In this document: piece after piece, positions 1 through 9,442 of the stretch
Layout: every line of letters begins with the position of its first letter
How positions within the stretch are numbered: position 1 is the first letter of the stretch
From: Saprospiraceae bacterium
GTDB lineage: Bacteria > Bacteroidota > Bacteroidia > Chitinophagales > Saprospiraceae
Length of the DNA: 64,000 bases
Reading direction: 5' to 3'
NCBI GenBank assembly: GCA_030729925.1
Contig: JANQWK010000044.1
Coordinates: 22,637 to 86,636, forward strand
The notes under the pieces: model-generated
The model's input: the letters and a program-made list of their open reading frames with translations, nothing else
What the model was told of the DNA's origin: nothing
The model's database searches: none
Made by a program: the position numbers and the translations under genes

Positions 1-87
1 TACCATTATAGTATTTCGGAAAATTTTTTCCGCTGGGGTGTACGTGGAGATCCGCATATTTCATGGCAACTTGGTTTTCTTATCTAA
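1..87 (+). CDS. 3' end of probable outer-membrane beta-barrel protein (partial)
   Basis: Frame 1 is open from the window edge to a TAA at 85-87, giving 28 residues that end in SWQLGFLI. The alternating aromatic/hydrophobic pattern with a hydrophobic last residue resembles the closing strand of a Bacteroidota outer-membrane beta-barrel. The stop directly abuts the purB stop on the other strand, as expected for two convergent genes. The family cannot be assigned from this fragment, and a second frame is also open here, so the call is tentative. Confidence 0.45.
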   Translation, partial: YHYSISENFFRWGVRGDPHISWQLGFLI

Positions 88-1440
88 CTACAAGCGCCCC
101 AAATAATTGTGTGGGGTAATGTGTTTGAGTTCTGCCTTGACGGCTTCCGACACTTGCAAACCATCAATAAAATGAGCGATTGCTTCCTGGTCGAGTGGGC
201 CTTTGCCCCTGGTCAGTTCTTTCAGGGCCTCATAAGGCTCCGGATAGGCCTCTCTGCGGAGGATATTCTGGATCGCTTCGGCGACTACAGCCCAGTTGTT
301 GTCGAGATCCTGTTCGAGTGCCGCCCGATTGAGGGTCAGTTTGCCGAGCCCCTTGAGCAAGGCCGAAAACGCGATCAGGCTATGGGCGAAGGGTACCCCG
401 ATATTGCGCAGGACAGTGCTGTCGGTCAGGTCTCTTTGGAGTCGGGACACCGGCAGTTTGTCTGCCAGGTGGGTCAATAAAGCATTGGCCAAACCCAGAT
501 TCCCCTCTGCATTCTCAAAATCTATCGGGTTGACCTTATGGGGCATCGCGGAAGAGCCGACCTCCCCGGCTTTGACCTTCTGTTTGAAATAATCCATAGA
601 GATGTAAGTCCACATATCGCGGCTCAGGTCAATCAAAATTGTATTGATCCGTTTCATGGCCATGAAAAAAGCAGCGAGGTTGTCGTAATGTTCGATTTGG
701 GTAGTGGGGTAAGAGCGCTCCAAGCGCAGTTCATCCTCCACAAAAACCTTGGCAAACGCGTGCCAGTCTATCTGCGGATAAGCGGCGTGATGGGCGTTGA
801 AATTGCCGGTAGCCCCGCCAAACTTCGCCGGGATGCGCAGTTGTTTGAGGTGATGGGTTTGGTTGTTTAGTCGAGCAATATACACCTCGATTTCTTTACC
901 TACGGTTGTGGGCGTAGCGGGTTGGCCATGGGTATGCGCCAGCATCGGGATCCCCTCCCATTCGTTTTTCAGACTGCGGAGGTGATCAACAAGTTGCTCG
1001 AGCACAGGTAGGTATTGCTGTTCGAAAGCATGTCGGAGCGACAGTGGTATGGCGGTATTGTTGACATCCTGGGAAGTCAGACCGAAGTGGATAAACTCCT
1101 TGTAACGTCCAATCCCCAGTTCGTCGAACCATTCCTTGAGCAGGTACTCCACAGCCTTGACATCATGATTGGTCACGTTTTCAATCGCTTTTACCCTTGC
1201 GGCATCTTCCAGGTCAAAGCGGTTGAGCCGGCGGATCAATTCGTCGTATTTTTCCTCCGGAAAATCCTCCAGCTGGGGCAGGGGCAGGGTGCAAAGTGCC
1301 TGAAAATAATGTAGCTCAATAAACAAGCGGTACCGGATAAGTCCGAATTCAGAAAAATAGGCGTACAGACTATCCACCTTTGGGCGATACCTGCCATCTA
1401 CGGGCGAGATGGCCAGCAATTGAGAAGCTTCATTCAACAT
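88..1440 (-). CDS. purB: adenylosuccinate lyase
   Basis: Cytosolic enzyme of purine synthesis. It cleaves SAICAR to AICAR plus fumarate and adenylosuccinate to AMP plus fumarate. The 450-aa length is normal for the family. The fumarase/aspartase signature is visible as GSSAMPHKVNP around residues 295-305 (Met about 299), and an N-terminal SPVDGRY is typical of the long PurB type. The start gives MLNEASQ and lies 31 nt after the stop of the BioD-like gene on the same strand, so the two may be co-transcribed. SAICAR synthase (purC), the preceding pathway step, is separately placed about 7 kb away. Confidence 0.97.
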   Translation of the reverse strand: MLNEASQLLAISPVDGRYRPKVDSLYAYFSEFGLIRYRLFIELHYFQALCTLPLPQLEDFPEEKYDELIRRLNRFDLEDAARVKAIENVTNHDVKAVEYLLKEWFDELGIGRYKEFIHFGLTSQDVNNTAIPLSLRHAFEQQYLPVLEQLVDHLRSLKNEWEGIPMLAHTHGQPATPTTVGKEIEVYIARLNNQTHHLKQLRIPAKFGGATGNFNAHHAAYPQIDWHAFAKVFVEDELRLERSYPTTQIEHYDNLAAFFMAMKRINTILIDLSRDMWTYISMDYFKQKVKAGEVGSSAMPHKVNPIDFENAEGNLGLANALLTHLADKLPVSRLQRDLTDSTVLRNIGVPFAHSLIAFSALLKGLGKLTLNRAALEQDLDNNWAVVAEAIQNILRREAYPEPYEALKELTRGKGPLDQEAIAHFIDGLQVSEAVKAELKHITPHNYLGRL

Positions 1441-1471
1441 GAACAGGTTTTTTTGGGAACCGGGAAAATAA

Positions 1472-2596
1472 CTACCGGTTATGGTTCAGATCAAATTTTT
1501 CGATGAGCAAATCAAAATTTACATGTTCCCGGATCAGTTCAATGGCCCGAGCCGATTTCCAGGGGGTCTGGGTATTTATTTTTACCTCTATCCGGTTAAT
1601 TTTGAGGAAAGAACCATACGTATCGAGCGTAGTCGCAATCACGGGAATTTTGTATTTGTCGAATAAAGGACACTCGATATGGATGTTGTCAAACCAGCTG
1701 GCATGGCGGCCGTCGCCGGTAACAATGACCCCGGACAGTGGCGATTCCGTTATTTTTTTTAGCTTGATGATCTCTTCAATTTTGCTAACGGCTTCATTCA
1801 GGCGTTTATGGCTGACTACCAGCAAAGTATTGGCAAAGGTATCAAATTCTTCCACATGAATCAGAGAACCCGCCAGCAGATCTTCTACCCGGTTGCCCAT
1901 ACCCTCCTCGTTCATGATAATTTTACCATCAACCGCCTGCTGAATGGTCTCCATAATCGGAAACGAAAGCGACTGGTCATACGGTAGGATCCCCAACAGG
2001 GGAATTCCCATGGTGTCTAGTTTTTTACTGAGGTAATACTTGACCTTCTCGTATTTGTCTTCTTTTACCTTGTTGACAATAACCCCGTGGATGGGTACAT
2101 TTTTGGCCTTGAAAAGGGCTATGCTCATGTTGAGCTTATCAATGGTACTGCCAATGCCGCCCTCTACAATCATGATGACGCCGGAGTTGAGCATACTGGC
2201 TACATCTGCATTGCTGAGATCCACAACCGATCCCACTCCCGGGTGACCGGTTCCTTCGTACACCACGACATCGAAGTTGTTTTCCAACACATCTGCAGCA
2301 TGCAGGATACGTTTGGAGAAATCAAAATTTGATGGGTTTTCGATGTAATCTGCAGTGACCCCTTTCCCCAGGATGACCGGGCTGTGGATGTCCGGATCCA
2401 TGTTAAACCCGATGACTTTGGCAAACAAAACGGCATCTTTGTCTGCGGTCATCCCGTCGGTAAAAACAGATTTTTGGCCGACAGGCTTGCAGTAGCCCGT
2501 AGTGAACCCCTGTTCCTGAAGATTGGCCACCAACCCGAGGGTAGAGGTGGTTTTGCCGACGTGCTGCCCGGTGGCTGCTACAAATATTTTTTTCAT
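1472..2596 (-). CDS. BioD-like P-loop protein (phosphotransacetylase N-terminal-type, AAA_26 plus DRTGG-like region)
   Basis: 374 aa from the ATG at 2596 (MKKIFVAATGQ). The frame stays open for 103 codons upstream but runs across the topA start region, so that extension is rejected. The N-terminus has a dethiobiotin-synthetase-like P-loop, ATGQHVGKTT, followed by VVYEGTGHPGVGS in the usual Walker-B/switch region. The middle and C-terminal parts (HKRLNEAVSKIEEI, then IPVIATTLDTYG) resemble the DRTGG-type regulatory region found in front of the catalytic domain of long phosphotransacetylases. No phosphotransacetylase catalytic domain follows. Known relatives are annotated cobyrinic-acid-synthase-like or 'AAA family ATPase', and the substrate is unknown. 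It is divergent from topA. Confidence 0.8.
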   Translation of the reverse strand: MKKIFVAATGQHVGKTTSTLGLVANLQEQGFTTGYCKPVGQKSVFTDGMTADKDAVLFAKVIGFNMDPDIHSPVILGKGVTADYIENPSNFDFSKRILHAADVLENNFDVVVYEGTGHPGVGSVVDLSNADVASMLNSGVIMIVEGGIGSTIDKLNMSIALFKAKNVPIHGVIVNKVKEDKYEKVKYYLSKKLDTMGIPLLGILPYDQSLSFPIMETIQQAVDGKIIMNEEGMGNRVEDLLAGSLIHVEEFDTFANTLLVVSHKRLNEAVSKIEEIIKLKKITESPLSGVIVTGDGRHASWFDNIHIECPLFDKYKIPVIATTLDTYGSFLKINRIEVKINTQTPWKSARAIELIREHVNFDLLIEKFDLNHNR

Positions 2597-2703
2597 GTGA
2601 TGCCGCTTTAGCATAAATTTAACAAATTTAAACCGAATGGGAATAAAATGGACACGACAAGTCATATTAAATTGTACCTGCGGTGAACTATCTTCAAAAT
2701 TTA

Positions 2704-2711
2704 TACATTTG
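2704..2711 (+). promoter_or_regulatory. candidate -7 element of topA promoter
   Basis: TACATTTG is an exact match to the Bacteroidota TAnnTTTG -7 consensus, 36 nt before the topA ATG. No clear TTTG -33 element sits at the usual spacing, so the call rests on the -7 box and its position. Confidence 0.4.
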
Positions 2712-2746
2712 CACTCAAGAGTTAATTTACCAAAATTCCCGAAACT

Positions 2747-5317
2747 ATGCCAAAACATCTGTTGATAGTGGAGTCGCCCGCAAAAGCCAAGACCATTGAG
2801 AAATATCTGGGCAAGGATTTTACCGTGAAATCGAGCTACGGACATATCAGAGATCTTGAAAAAGGGAACAACGCTATTGACGTTGCAAATAATTTTGAAC
2901 CCCATTATGTGGTGTCCCCGGAAAAGAAAAAGGTGGTCAAGGATTTAAAGGAGTGGGTGAAAAAAGTGGATGATGTGTGGCTGGCTACGGATGAGGACCG
3001 CGAGGGGGAGGCGATTTCGTGGCATTTGTGCAAGGTGTTAGACCTGGATGAACACCAGACCAAGCGGATCGTGTTTCGCGAAATTACCAAACCGGCTATC
3101 CAAAAAGCGATCCAACAGCCCAGAACGGTTGATCTCAACCTGGTAAATGCCCAGCAGGCCCGCCGGGTACTCGACCGATTGGTGGGCTTCGAATTGTCTG
3201 AGATCCTCTGGCGAAAAGTGAAAGGCAAATTGTCTGCCGGCAGGGTGCAATCCGTGGCCGTAAAACTGGTGGTGGAGAAGGAACGAGAGATCAACGCTTT
3301 CCAATCGGAGCATTTTTTCAAAATTACGGCTGTTTTTAAGGTTAAAAATGAGCAAAATAAGACGGTTGACCTGAAGGCAGAGTCACCCACCCGCTTCGAT
3401 ACCGAAAAACAAGCCCGGGATTTTCTGGAGGCTTGTACACAGGCCTCGTTTTCGATCGAGGATATTATCGTCCGCCCTACCAAGCGCAGACCTACCGCAC
3501 CGTTTACGACTTCTACGCTCCAACAGGAGGCCAGCCGCAAATTGGGATATTCGGTGAAGCGCACCATGGTGGTGGCACAGCGCCTGTATGAGGCAGGTTT
3601 GATTACGTATATGCGTACCGATTCGACCAACCTCAGCGAAACTGCCATTGGACAGATTGCCGCTGAGGTGGAAAAACAGTATGGAAAAGATTATCTGGAA
3701 ATTCGCCGCTTTAAGAGTAAATCCGCGAACGCCCAGGAGGCCCACGAGGCTATCCGACCTACTTATATCGAGCGACAGACCGTATCGAGCAACCCGGAAG
3801 AACAACGCCTCTACGAGCTGATCTGGAAACGGACGATCGCTTCCCAGATGGCCGAGGCAGAACTGGAAAAGACAACCGTGAAAATTGGAATTTCGACCCT
3901 GCCAAAGGAGAAATTGGAGGCCGAGGGAGAGGTGCTGAAGTTCGACGGGTTCCTGAAGGTGTATCTGGAAAGCCGAGACGATGATGATGAGGAGGATGTG
4001 AAGGGGATGTTGCCTCCGCTGAAAAAAGGACAGCAGCTGCCCCTGGACGAAATGAACGCGACCGAACGTTTTGCCCGACCCCCCGCCCGCTATTCCGAGG
4101 CAGGATTGGTGAAAAAACTCGAGGAGTTAGGGATCGGTCGCCCCTCTACCTATGCCCCGATCATTAGTAAAATTATGGAAGAGGGCAGGGGATATGTGGT
4201 GAAAGAGAACCGCGATGGGGTGGAGCGACCTTATATTGCCTACACCTTAAAAGGGGGAAAGATCAGCCAGCAAAAATTGGTAGAATTGGCTGGCGCTGTG
4301 AAGAATAGACTTTTTCCGACCGATCTGGGGATGCTGGTGAGCGACTTCCTCGATGAACATTTCAAAGAGGTGATGGATGTTCATTTTACCGCAGAGATCG
4401 AAAAACAGTTTGATAAAATTGCCCGCGACGGAGCCGATTGGACCCGCATGATCGGGGGGTTCTACAAACCTTTTCACGAACTGGTGGAGGCAACCCTCGA
4501 AACCGCCGACCGTCCCAATATGGAACGGGTGCTGGGCAAGGATCCCGGCAGCGGCCGCACCATGTTGGCCCGAATGTCGCGCAATGGCCCCGTCGTCCAG
4601 ATCGGAACCCCGGAGGAACTTGAGGCCGAGGAAAAACCACGCTACGCCAACCTGCGACCCGGACAGTCACTCGAAACGGTAACGTTCGAAGAGGCCCTGG
4701 ATCTTTTCAAGCTTCCCCGAGATTTGGGCATGTATCAGGGCAATATGCTGACCATCGGCGTAGGCCGCTTCGGACCTTATGTCAAATACGGCGATAAGTA
4801 CGCTTCCCTGCCGCGTGGGGAAGACCCCCTTGAGCTGAGCCTGGACCGAGCAATCGCCATCGTTCAGGAAAAAGAGGCCGCTGATGCTCCCGTGGCAACT
4901 TACAAGGGATTGCCCATCACGAAGGGAAAAGGCCGCTTCGGCCCCTTCATCAAATGGAACGACCTTTTTATCAATGTTCCCAAGAAATACGATTTCGATC
5001 GCCTCCAACCAGAGGAGATGTTTACCCTCATCGAGGCTAAAGTCGAAAAAGAGTCGAACCGCTACATCCAAAAATGGGATGAAGAAAATATCAGTATCGA
5101 AAATGGCAGATGGGGGCCTTTCATCAAGTTTAAAAAGGCCATAGTGAAACTCCCTCGCCTCGATGGTGAAAAAATCACCCCGGAAATGGCTCAGGAGCTT
5201 ACCCTGCAACAGGTCAAAGATTTTATTACCCTTGAAATTCCGGATGCTTTCGCAAAAGCGAAAAAGACAACAAAGACAACCAAAACGACCAAAACGGCTA
5301 AACCCAAGAAGAAATAA
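2747..5317 (+). CDS. topA: DNA topoisomerase I (type IA)
   Basis: 856 aa. It relaxes negative supercoils by transient single-strand cleavage. The TOPRIM domain starts at once (HLLIVESPAKAKTIEKYLG) and continues with DEDREGEA at about residues 82-89. The catalytic tyrosine is Y288 in ITYMRTDST. The C-terminal part carries three repeats of the form GRFGPYVKYG, GRFGPFIKW and GRWGPFIKF, the Cys-free topoisomerase C-terminal repeat type, instead of four-cysteine zinc fingers. A Lys/Thr tail of KTTKTTK units ends the protein. A DUF3467 gene follows after 15 nt, probably in the same transcript. Confidence 0.97.
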   Translation: MPKHLLIVESPAKAKTIEKYLGKDFTVKSSYGHIRDLEKGNNAIDVANNFEPHYVVSPEKKKVVKDLKEWVKKVDDVWLATDEDREGEAISWHLCKVLDLDEHQTKRIVFREITKPAIQKAIQQPRTVDLNLVNAQQARRVLDRLVGFELSEILWRKVKGKLSAGRVQSVAVKLVVEKEREINAFQSEHFFKITAVFKVKNEQNKTVDLKAESPTRFDTEKQARDFLEACTQASFSIEDIIVRPTKRRPTAPFTTSTLQQEASRKLGYSVKRTMVVAQRLYEAGLITYMRTDSTNLSETAIGQIAAEVEKQYGKDYLEIRRFKSKSANAQEAHEAIRPTYIERQTVSSNPEEQRLYELIWKRTIASQMAEAELEKTTVKIGISTLPKEKLEAEGEVLKFDGFLKVYLESRDDDDEEDVKGMLPPLKKGQQLPLDEMNATERFARPPARYSEAGLVKKLEELGIGRPSTYAPIISKIMEEGRGYVVKENRDGVERPYIAYTLKGGKISQQKLVELAGAVKNRLFPTDLGMLVSDFLDEHFKEVMDVHFTAEIEKQFDKIARDGADWTRMIGGFYKPFHELVEATLETADRPNMERVLGKDPGSGRTMLARMSRNGPVVQIGTPEELEAEEKPRYANLRPGQSLETVTFEEALDLFKLPRDLGMYQGNMLTIGVGRFGPYVKYGDKYASLPRGEDPLELSLDRAIAIVQEKEAADAPVATYKGLPITKGKGRFGPFIKWNDLFINVPKKYDFDRLQPEEMFTLIEAKVEKESNRYIQKWDEENISIENGRWGPFIKFKKAIVKLPRLDGEKITPEMAQELTLQQVKDFITLEIPDAFAKAKKTTKTTKTTKTAKPKKK

Positions 5318-5332
5318 ATAAAATACCTACCA

Positions 5333-5653
5333 ATGGACGATAGCAAAAAACCGCAAAACCAGCTCAATATCGAACTGCCGGAAGAGGTGGCCGAGGGCGT
5401 TTATTCCAACCTCGCCATTATTTCTCATTCTCATTCCGAGTTTGTGATTGATTTTATCCGAATGGTGCCCAATGTGCCCAAGGCAAAGGTGAAGTCGAGG
5501 ATTATCCTGACTCCCCAACATGCCAAACGCTTGCTCCGTGCTTTGAGCGAAAACCTGCACAAATATGAATCGCAGTTCGGTTTGCTCGATGACGATGTTG
5601 ATCAGCCGCCTTTTCCACCTATGAATTTCAGTACGCCGAAAGCACAGGCTTGA
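5333..5653 (+). CDS. DUF3467 family protein
   Basis: 106 aa, no signal peptide or membrane span. Near the N-terminus it reads ELPEEVAEGVYSNLAIISHSHSEFVIDFI, followed by PKAKVKSRIILTPQHAKRLLRALSENLHKYE, which is the recognisable DUF3467 pattern. Function is unknown. The gene lies 15 nt after topA and its stop is 7 nt from the stop of a convergent gene. Position downstream of topA suggests co-expression, but nothing in the sequence points to a direct role in topology. Confidence 0.8.
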   Translation: MDDSKKPQNQLNIELPEEVAEGVYSNLAIISHSHSEFVIDFIRMVPNVPKAKVKSRIILTPQHAKRLLRALSENLHKYESQFGLLDDDVDQPPFPPMNFSTPKAQA

Positions 5654-5660
5654 CGAGCAT

Positions 5661-6281
5661 TTACATCATGAGGCGGGTCTTCTGGTAGATCTCATTGTAG
5701 GCATCTACAATTTGCTGCAAGTCGCGGTACCGATAACCGGGTTCTCCCAGTTTTTCGGCGATCTCCGGAGCTCTCCGCTGGAAAAAAGGCTTGAGCTGCT
5801 TTCGAAAACCAATCCGCTTTACTTTGAACGGGATCCGACGGCGCACCTGCAGGTAAAACCGGTAGGCGTGATCGTTGGCCTGATCAAAGGAGATTTCTTT
5901 TTTTTCGAAGGACTGGACACCGTCCACCGGATCGGCAAAGAGGGTCATGCCCTCTCCCCGGGATAATACCCGTAAAAACAGCCACAGGTCTTCAGCAGTC
6001 CGACTTTCGTAAAGGATCTCCTTGTTGTCCACCACAAAGGCAAAACCTTTGATCAACTCCGGACGGAGACTGTATTTGCTGCCGAAGTCATTGATGTACA
6101 ACACGCGGTTCTGCTCGCGGAAGTTTTCAATGCGACCTATGGATCCGGTAAGCCGAAGGTTGTCCTTGGTGATGATATACCCCTGGATAGGGTCGGCCTT
6201 GAGCTGGCACAAAAGCATCGGTGCGATAACCAGCACGGCCAGGATAGTTATGCGACAGCGAATATTTTTTTGCGTAAGCAT
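5661..6281 (-). CDS. secreted protein of unknown function
   Basis: 206 aa from the ATG at 6281, chosen because it starts a good signal peptide: basic MLTQKNIRCR, hydrophobic ITILAVLVIAPMLL, then a likely cleavage near LKA-DP. The ATG at 6317 is the alternative. The mature part begins DPIQGYIITKDNLRLTGSIG, mentions of 'FGSKYSLRPELIKGFAFVVDNKEILYESR' type strands suggest a small beta-rich domain, and the C-terminus is basic and helical. I do not recognise the family. It follows the BASS transporter gene on the same strand by 61 nt and may be in its operon. Confidence 0.65.
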   Translation of the reverse strand: MLTQKNIRCRITILAVLVIAPMLLCQLKADPIQGYIITKDNLRLTGSIGRIENFREQNRVLYINDFGSKYSLRPELIKGFAFVVDNKEILYESRTAEDLWLFLRVLSRGEGMTLFADPVDGVQSFEKKEISFDQANDHAYRFYLQVRRRIPFKVKRIGFRKQLKPFFQRRAPEIAEKLGEPGYRYRDLQQIVDAYNEIYQKTRLMM

Positions 6282-6342
6282 ACGGATAGGATATGGTGTG
6301 GAAACGAAACAACGCATCCGTGTTTTTGTTTGAACATTGGCG

Positions 6343-7242
6343 CTAAGCACCGCGGCTGCGCCAAAACAGGGCCAGCGCAAAGGCAGAAATGAGGTGCCAG
6401 ATGCCCCACCAGGCTGCAATCAGCGCCATGCCGCCCAGTCCATCGAAAAAGCTAAAGATGATGACCAGCCCTAAGCCGGAGTTTTGAATGCCGGTTTCCA
6501 AAGCTATCGTGCGCGCATCCGCCACAGGGAGCCGAAGGAGTCTGGACCAGGCATACCCCCCACTAAGTGCTACGAGGTTATGCACAATGACCAGGATAAA
6601 TACCAAGTGCAGGTAGTCCTTGATCTGCTGATAGTTACTGGCTAAGGCCGCCAGAATCAGTGCAAGAAAGACTACCATGGAGAGGTTTTGTACCGGCTTT
6701 TTGAGCCGGGCAGCGAGTACGGGGAATCGGTTTTGGATCAGCAGCCCCAGGGCGACCGGGATAAAAATCAACTGTATGAGGGTGAGGAGCATGTCGCCGG
6801 GGTGAACGTTGATGTTGATGTCCCCTGCTGTCTCACCTGTCGGTAAAAAACCTGACAGGATAAAGAAATACAGCGGCGTAACCAATAGCGAACTCATGCT
6901 CGAAATACTGGTAAGTACGACCGATAGTTCTATGTTGGCACGAGCCAGATGCACCGCATAGTTGGATACATTGCCACCCGGACAGGCTGCTACAAGGATC
7001 ATACCGAGTGCCAGACTGGGAACAGGCTTGAAAAGATAGATGAGCACCAGGGTGAGTAAGGGAAGGAGCAACAACTGACTGCTCAGACCAACCAACAGGG
7101 CACGAGGCCTGGAACCAAGCTTCCGGAAATTGTGCAGCTGCATGTCCAAGGCTACCCCAAACATCAGAAAGGCAAGGCAGAGGTTGAGCACAAAGAGTTT
7201 GTCCGGGTCAAAGTTGATGCGTATCTGGTCTATTGTTTCCAT
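6343..7242 (-). CDS. bile acid:sodium symporter (BASS) family transporter
   Basis: 299 aa with about nine or ten hydrophobic segments. Two family motifs are visible: AACPGGNVSNY in the first half and ALETGIQNSGLGL in the second, the discontinuous helices that bind Na+ and substrate in the BASS fold. Bacterial members carry organic anions such as pantoate, pyruvate or bile acids, and the substrate here cannot be read from sequence. The gene is divergent from the PhoD-like gene with an 85-nt spacer. Confidence 0.88.
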   Translation of the reverse strand: METIDQIRINFDPDKLFVLNLCLAFLMFGVALDMQLHNFRKLGSRPRALLVGLSSQLLLLPLLTLVLIYLFKPVPSLALGMILVAACPGGNVSNYAVHLARANIELSVVLTSISSMSSLLVTPLYFFILSGFLPTGETAGDININVHPGDMLLTLIQLIFIPVALGLLIQNRFPVLAARLKKPVQNLSMVVFLALILAALASNYQQIKDYLHLVFILVIVHNLVALSGGYAWSRLLRLPVADARTIALETGIQNSGLGLVIIFSFFDGLGGMALIAAWWGIWHLISAFALALFWRSRGA

Positions 7243-7300
7243 ATCCTTTTTTATCCGACAAAAAGATAGGATCTTTTCCGGATTAACCTGTACTTCTCCT

Positions 7301-7308
7301 TACCTTTG
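7301..7308 (+). promoter_or_regulatory. candidate -7 element for the PhoD-purC operon
   Basis: TACCTTTG matches TAnnTTTG exactly, 20 nt upstream of the start at 7328. There is no convincing -33 TTTG. The predicted transcript start is only about 10 nt before the ATG. Confidence 0.45.
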
Positions 7309-7327
7309 AAAAAAATTTGATAAGCGC

Positions 7328-8386
7328 ATGGCCAGAATTTTTTTGCTTTCCCTTTTGCCCCTCTTCCTCGCAAGTTGTACGCCTAAAGATTCCGCCTTAT
7401 CCGATAAGCCCTTGTTTACCGGCCAGGAGATGATCTTCGAAACCCAACTCCAAACCATAGCGCTGGGATCTTGTAACCGACAGGATCTTCCACAGACGAT
7501 CTGGCCCCTCATCGCACAACAACAACCCGATGTCTGGATCTGGCTCGGCGACAATATTTATGCCGATACCGAAGATATGGAGGAGATGCGCGCCATGTAC
7601 CTCAAGCAAAAATACGATACCGCCTACACGGCTTTTCGAAGTAAAATTCCTGTGTTGGGGATATGGGACGACCACGACTACGGCGTCAACGACGGCGGCA
7701 AGGATTTTGGCCCAAAGGCCGCCAGCCGCGACCTGATGCTGGATTTTCTGGATGTGCCCGCCGATGCTGCTGTGCGACAGCGGGAGGGGGGCTATCAAAG
7801 TTATGTTTTTGGTCCGGACGACAAACAGGTCAAAATTATCTTCCTCGATGGGCGGTATTTCCGGGATGAATTGCAGGCAAATCCGGATAAGTCCACCCGC
7901 TACCTGCGCAATGAAACAGGCGATATCCTGGGTGAAGCGCAATGGCAATGGCTGCAGTCCGAACTTCAGGATAGCAAAGCAAAGGTACACCTCATCGCCT
8001 GCGGCATCCAAATGCTGGCAGAGGAACAGGTGTTCGAAAAATGGGCCAATTTCCCCACAGCTCGCAAACGCTTGCTGGATTTGTTGTCCACCCTCCAACC
8101 GAGCAACACGGTGCTGCTGAGCGGCGACCGACATATTTCCGAACTGGCTGCCATACAACTCCCCAATTGGGAGCAACCGCTTTATGAACTTACCGCCAGC
8201 GGCATGACACATGCCTACGAAGGGGCTACAGCAGAACCCAATCAGTACCGCATTGGTGCTCTGGTCAACCAAAAGAATTTTGCCTTGCTGCAACTGGATT
8301 GGTCGGGTGAAGCGCCCGTGATTACGGCCGTTGTAAAGGGCTTGGACAATTCGGATTTGTTACGATACCAATTGAAAACCAATTGA
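7328..8386 (+). CDS. PhoD-like alkaline phosphatase/phosphodiesterase lipoprotein
   Basis: 352 aa. The N-terminus [17 protein letters not shown] is a lipoprotein signal with Cys at 17, so the enzyme is probably anchored facing the periplasm or cell surface. Metal-ligand blocks of the PhoD calcineurin-like fold are all present: [25 protein letters not shown] and [11 protein letters not shown]. These enzymes hydrolyse phosphomonoesters or phosphodiesters with Fe/Ca. Only 4 nt separate the stop from purC, so the two are probably transcribed together although their functions are not obviously linked. Confidence 0.9.
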   Translation: MARIFLLSLLPLFLASCTPKDSALSDKPLFTGQEMIFETQLQTIALGSCNRQDLPQTIWPLIAQQQPDVWIWLGDNIYADTEDMEEMRAMYLKQKYDTAYTAFRSKIPVLGIWDDHDYGVNDGGKDFGPKAASRDLMLDFLDVPADAAVRQREGGYQSYVFGPDDKQVKIIFLDGRYFRDELQANPDKSTRYLRNETGDILGEAQWQWLQSELQDSKAKVHLIACGIQMLAEEQVFEKWANFPTARKRLLDLLSTLQPSNTVLLSGDRHISELAAIQLPNWEQPLYELTASGMTHAYEGATAEPNQYRIGALVNQKNFALLQLDWSGEAPVITAVVKGLDNSDLLRYQLKTN

Positions 8387-8390
8387 TAAT

Positions 8391-9341
8391 ATGGAAAAAG
8401 GGGTCATCCGCAATACGGATTTTAGTTTTCCCGGTCAAACCGGCTTCTACAGGGGTAAGGTGAGAGATGTGTATCACTTCGAGGACTACCTGATGATGGT
8501 GGCTTCAGACCGCATTTCTGCTTTCGATCATGTTTTACCCAGGGCTATCCCCTACAAAGGTCAGGTGCTCAACCAAATAGCAGCACATTTCCTGGAGGCC
8601 ACCCGCGATATTGTCCCGAGCTGGCTAATTGCCTGTCCGGATCCGAATGTGGCTTTTGGGTATGCCTGCGAGCCTTTGCGAGTGGAAATGGTGATACGCG
8701 GTTACCTGGCAGGGCATGCCTGGCGGGAGTATGAGTCCGGCAAGCGCATGATTTGCGGGGTGGCGATGCCCGACGGGATGCGGGAGGGCGATCCTTTTCC
8801 GGAACCTTTGATTACCCCGGCAACCAAAGCAGACGAGGGACACGATGAAGATATTTCCCGGGAGGAGATCATTGCCCAGGGATTGGTGAGTGCTGAGGAT
8901 TACGCGCTGCTGGAACAATATACCCGCGCCTTGTTTGAGCGGGGCAGTCAGATGGCTAAAGAACGCGGCCTGATCCTGGTGGATACCAAATACGAGTTTG
9001 GCAAACACGAGGGACAGGTGATGTTGATTGATGAGATCCATACTCCCGATAGTTCGAGATATTACTACCTGGAGGGATACGAAGAACGACAGGCCAAGGG
9101 TGAGCGCCAGCAGCAGCTGTCGAAGGAGTTTGTGCGCGAGTGGCTCATGCAGTACGGCTTCCAGGGCAAGGAAGGACAAATCATGCCCGAAATGTCAGAC
9201 AGTTTCGTTACCCATGTCTCGGATCGGTACATCGAGCTGTACGAAAAAATTACCGGCCACGATTTTGTCCGCGAAGACACCTCCCATATACGCGACCGGA
9301 TCGGAACTAACATCCAAAAGTTTCTCGACAGCCGCAATTGA
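8391..9341 (+). CDS. purC: phosphoribosylaminoimidazole-succinocarboxamide (SAICAR) synthase
   Basis: 316 aa, the longer PurC form. It ligates aspartate to CAIR with ATP in purine synthesis. Family blocks seen are [25 protein letters not shown] near the N-terminus, [19 protein letters not shown] in the middle and [32 protein letters not shown] in the C-terminal half. It sits 4 nt after the PhoD-like gene. The 3' region holds a dispersed palindrome and a second hairpin before the convergent dehydrogenase gene. Confidence 0.97.
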   Translation: MEKGVIRNTDFSFPGQTGFYRGKVRDVYHFEDYLMMVASDRISAFDHVLPRAIPYKGQVLNQIAAHFLEATRDIVPSWLIACPDPNVAFGYACEPLRVEMVIRGYLAGHAWREYESGKRMICGVAMPDGMREGDPFPEPLITPATKADEGHDEDISREEIIAQGLVSAEDYALLEQYTRALFERGSQMAKERGLILVDTKYEFGKHEGQVMLIDEIHTPDSSRYYYLEGYEERQAKGERQQQLSKEFVREWLMQYGFQGKEGQIMPEMSDSFVTHVSDRYIELYEKITGHDFVREDTSHIRDRIGTNIQKFLDSRN

Positions 9342-9401
9342 GCGGCAAAAAATGGAGCACAACCCGGTTACTTTCTGGGATGTCGGGGTATTAATTAGGG
9401 T

Positions 9402-9441
9402 AATCAGGTGGAAGCCACCTTAAGGTGCCTTCCACCTGATT
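9402..9441. repeat. dispersed palindromic repeat, copy 1
   Basis: A 40-nt near-perfect palindrome centred on TTAA at 9420-9423, with outer arms AATCAGGTGGAAG and CTTCCACCTGATT and a single internal C/C mismatch. It starts 61 nt after the purC stop. The left flank GGTATTAATTAGGGTAAT recurs, reversed, on the right of copy 2 at 35616, so the unit is larger than the hairpin. Confidence 0.8.
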
Positions 9442-9442
9442 C

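Noticed and set aside
2597..2905. 103-codon upstream extension of the BioD-like gene
   Set aside because: It runs through the topA promoter and first codons, and the P-loop protein normally begins at MKKIFVAATGQ.
5270..5310. short ACAAAGACAACC-type repeats at the topA 3' end
   Set aside because: They encode the Lys/Thr-rich tail of topoisomerase I, a common disordered DNA-binding tail, and are not a CRISPR or regulatory repeat.
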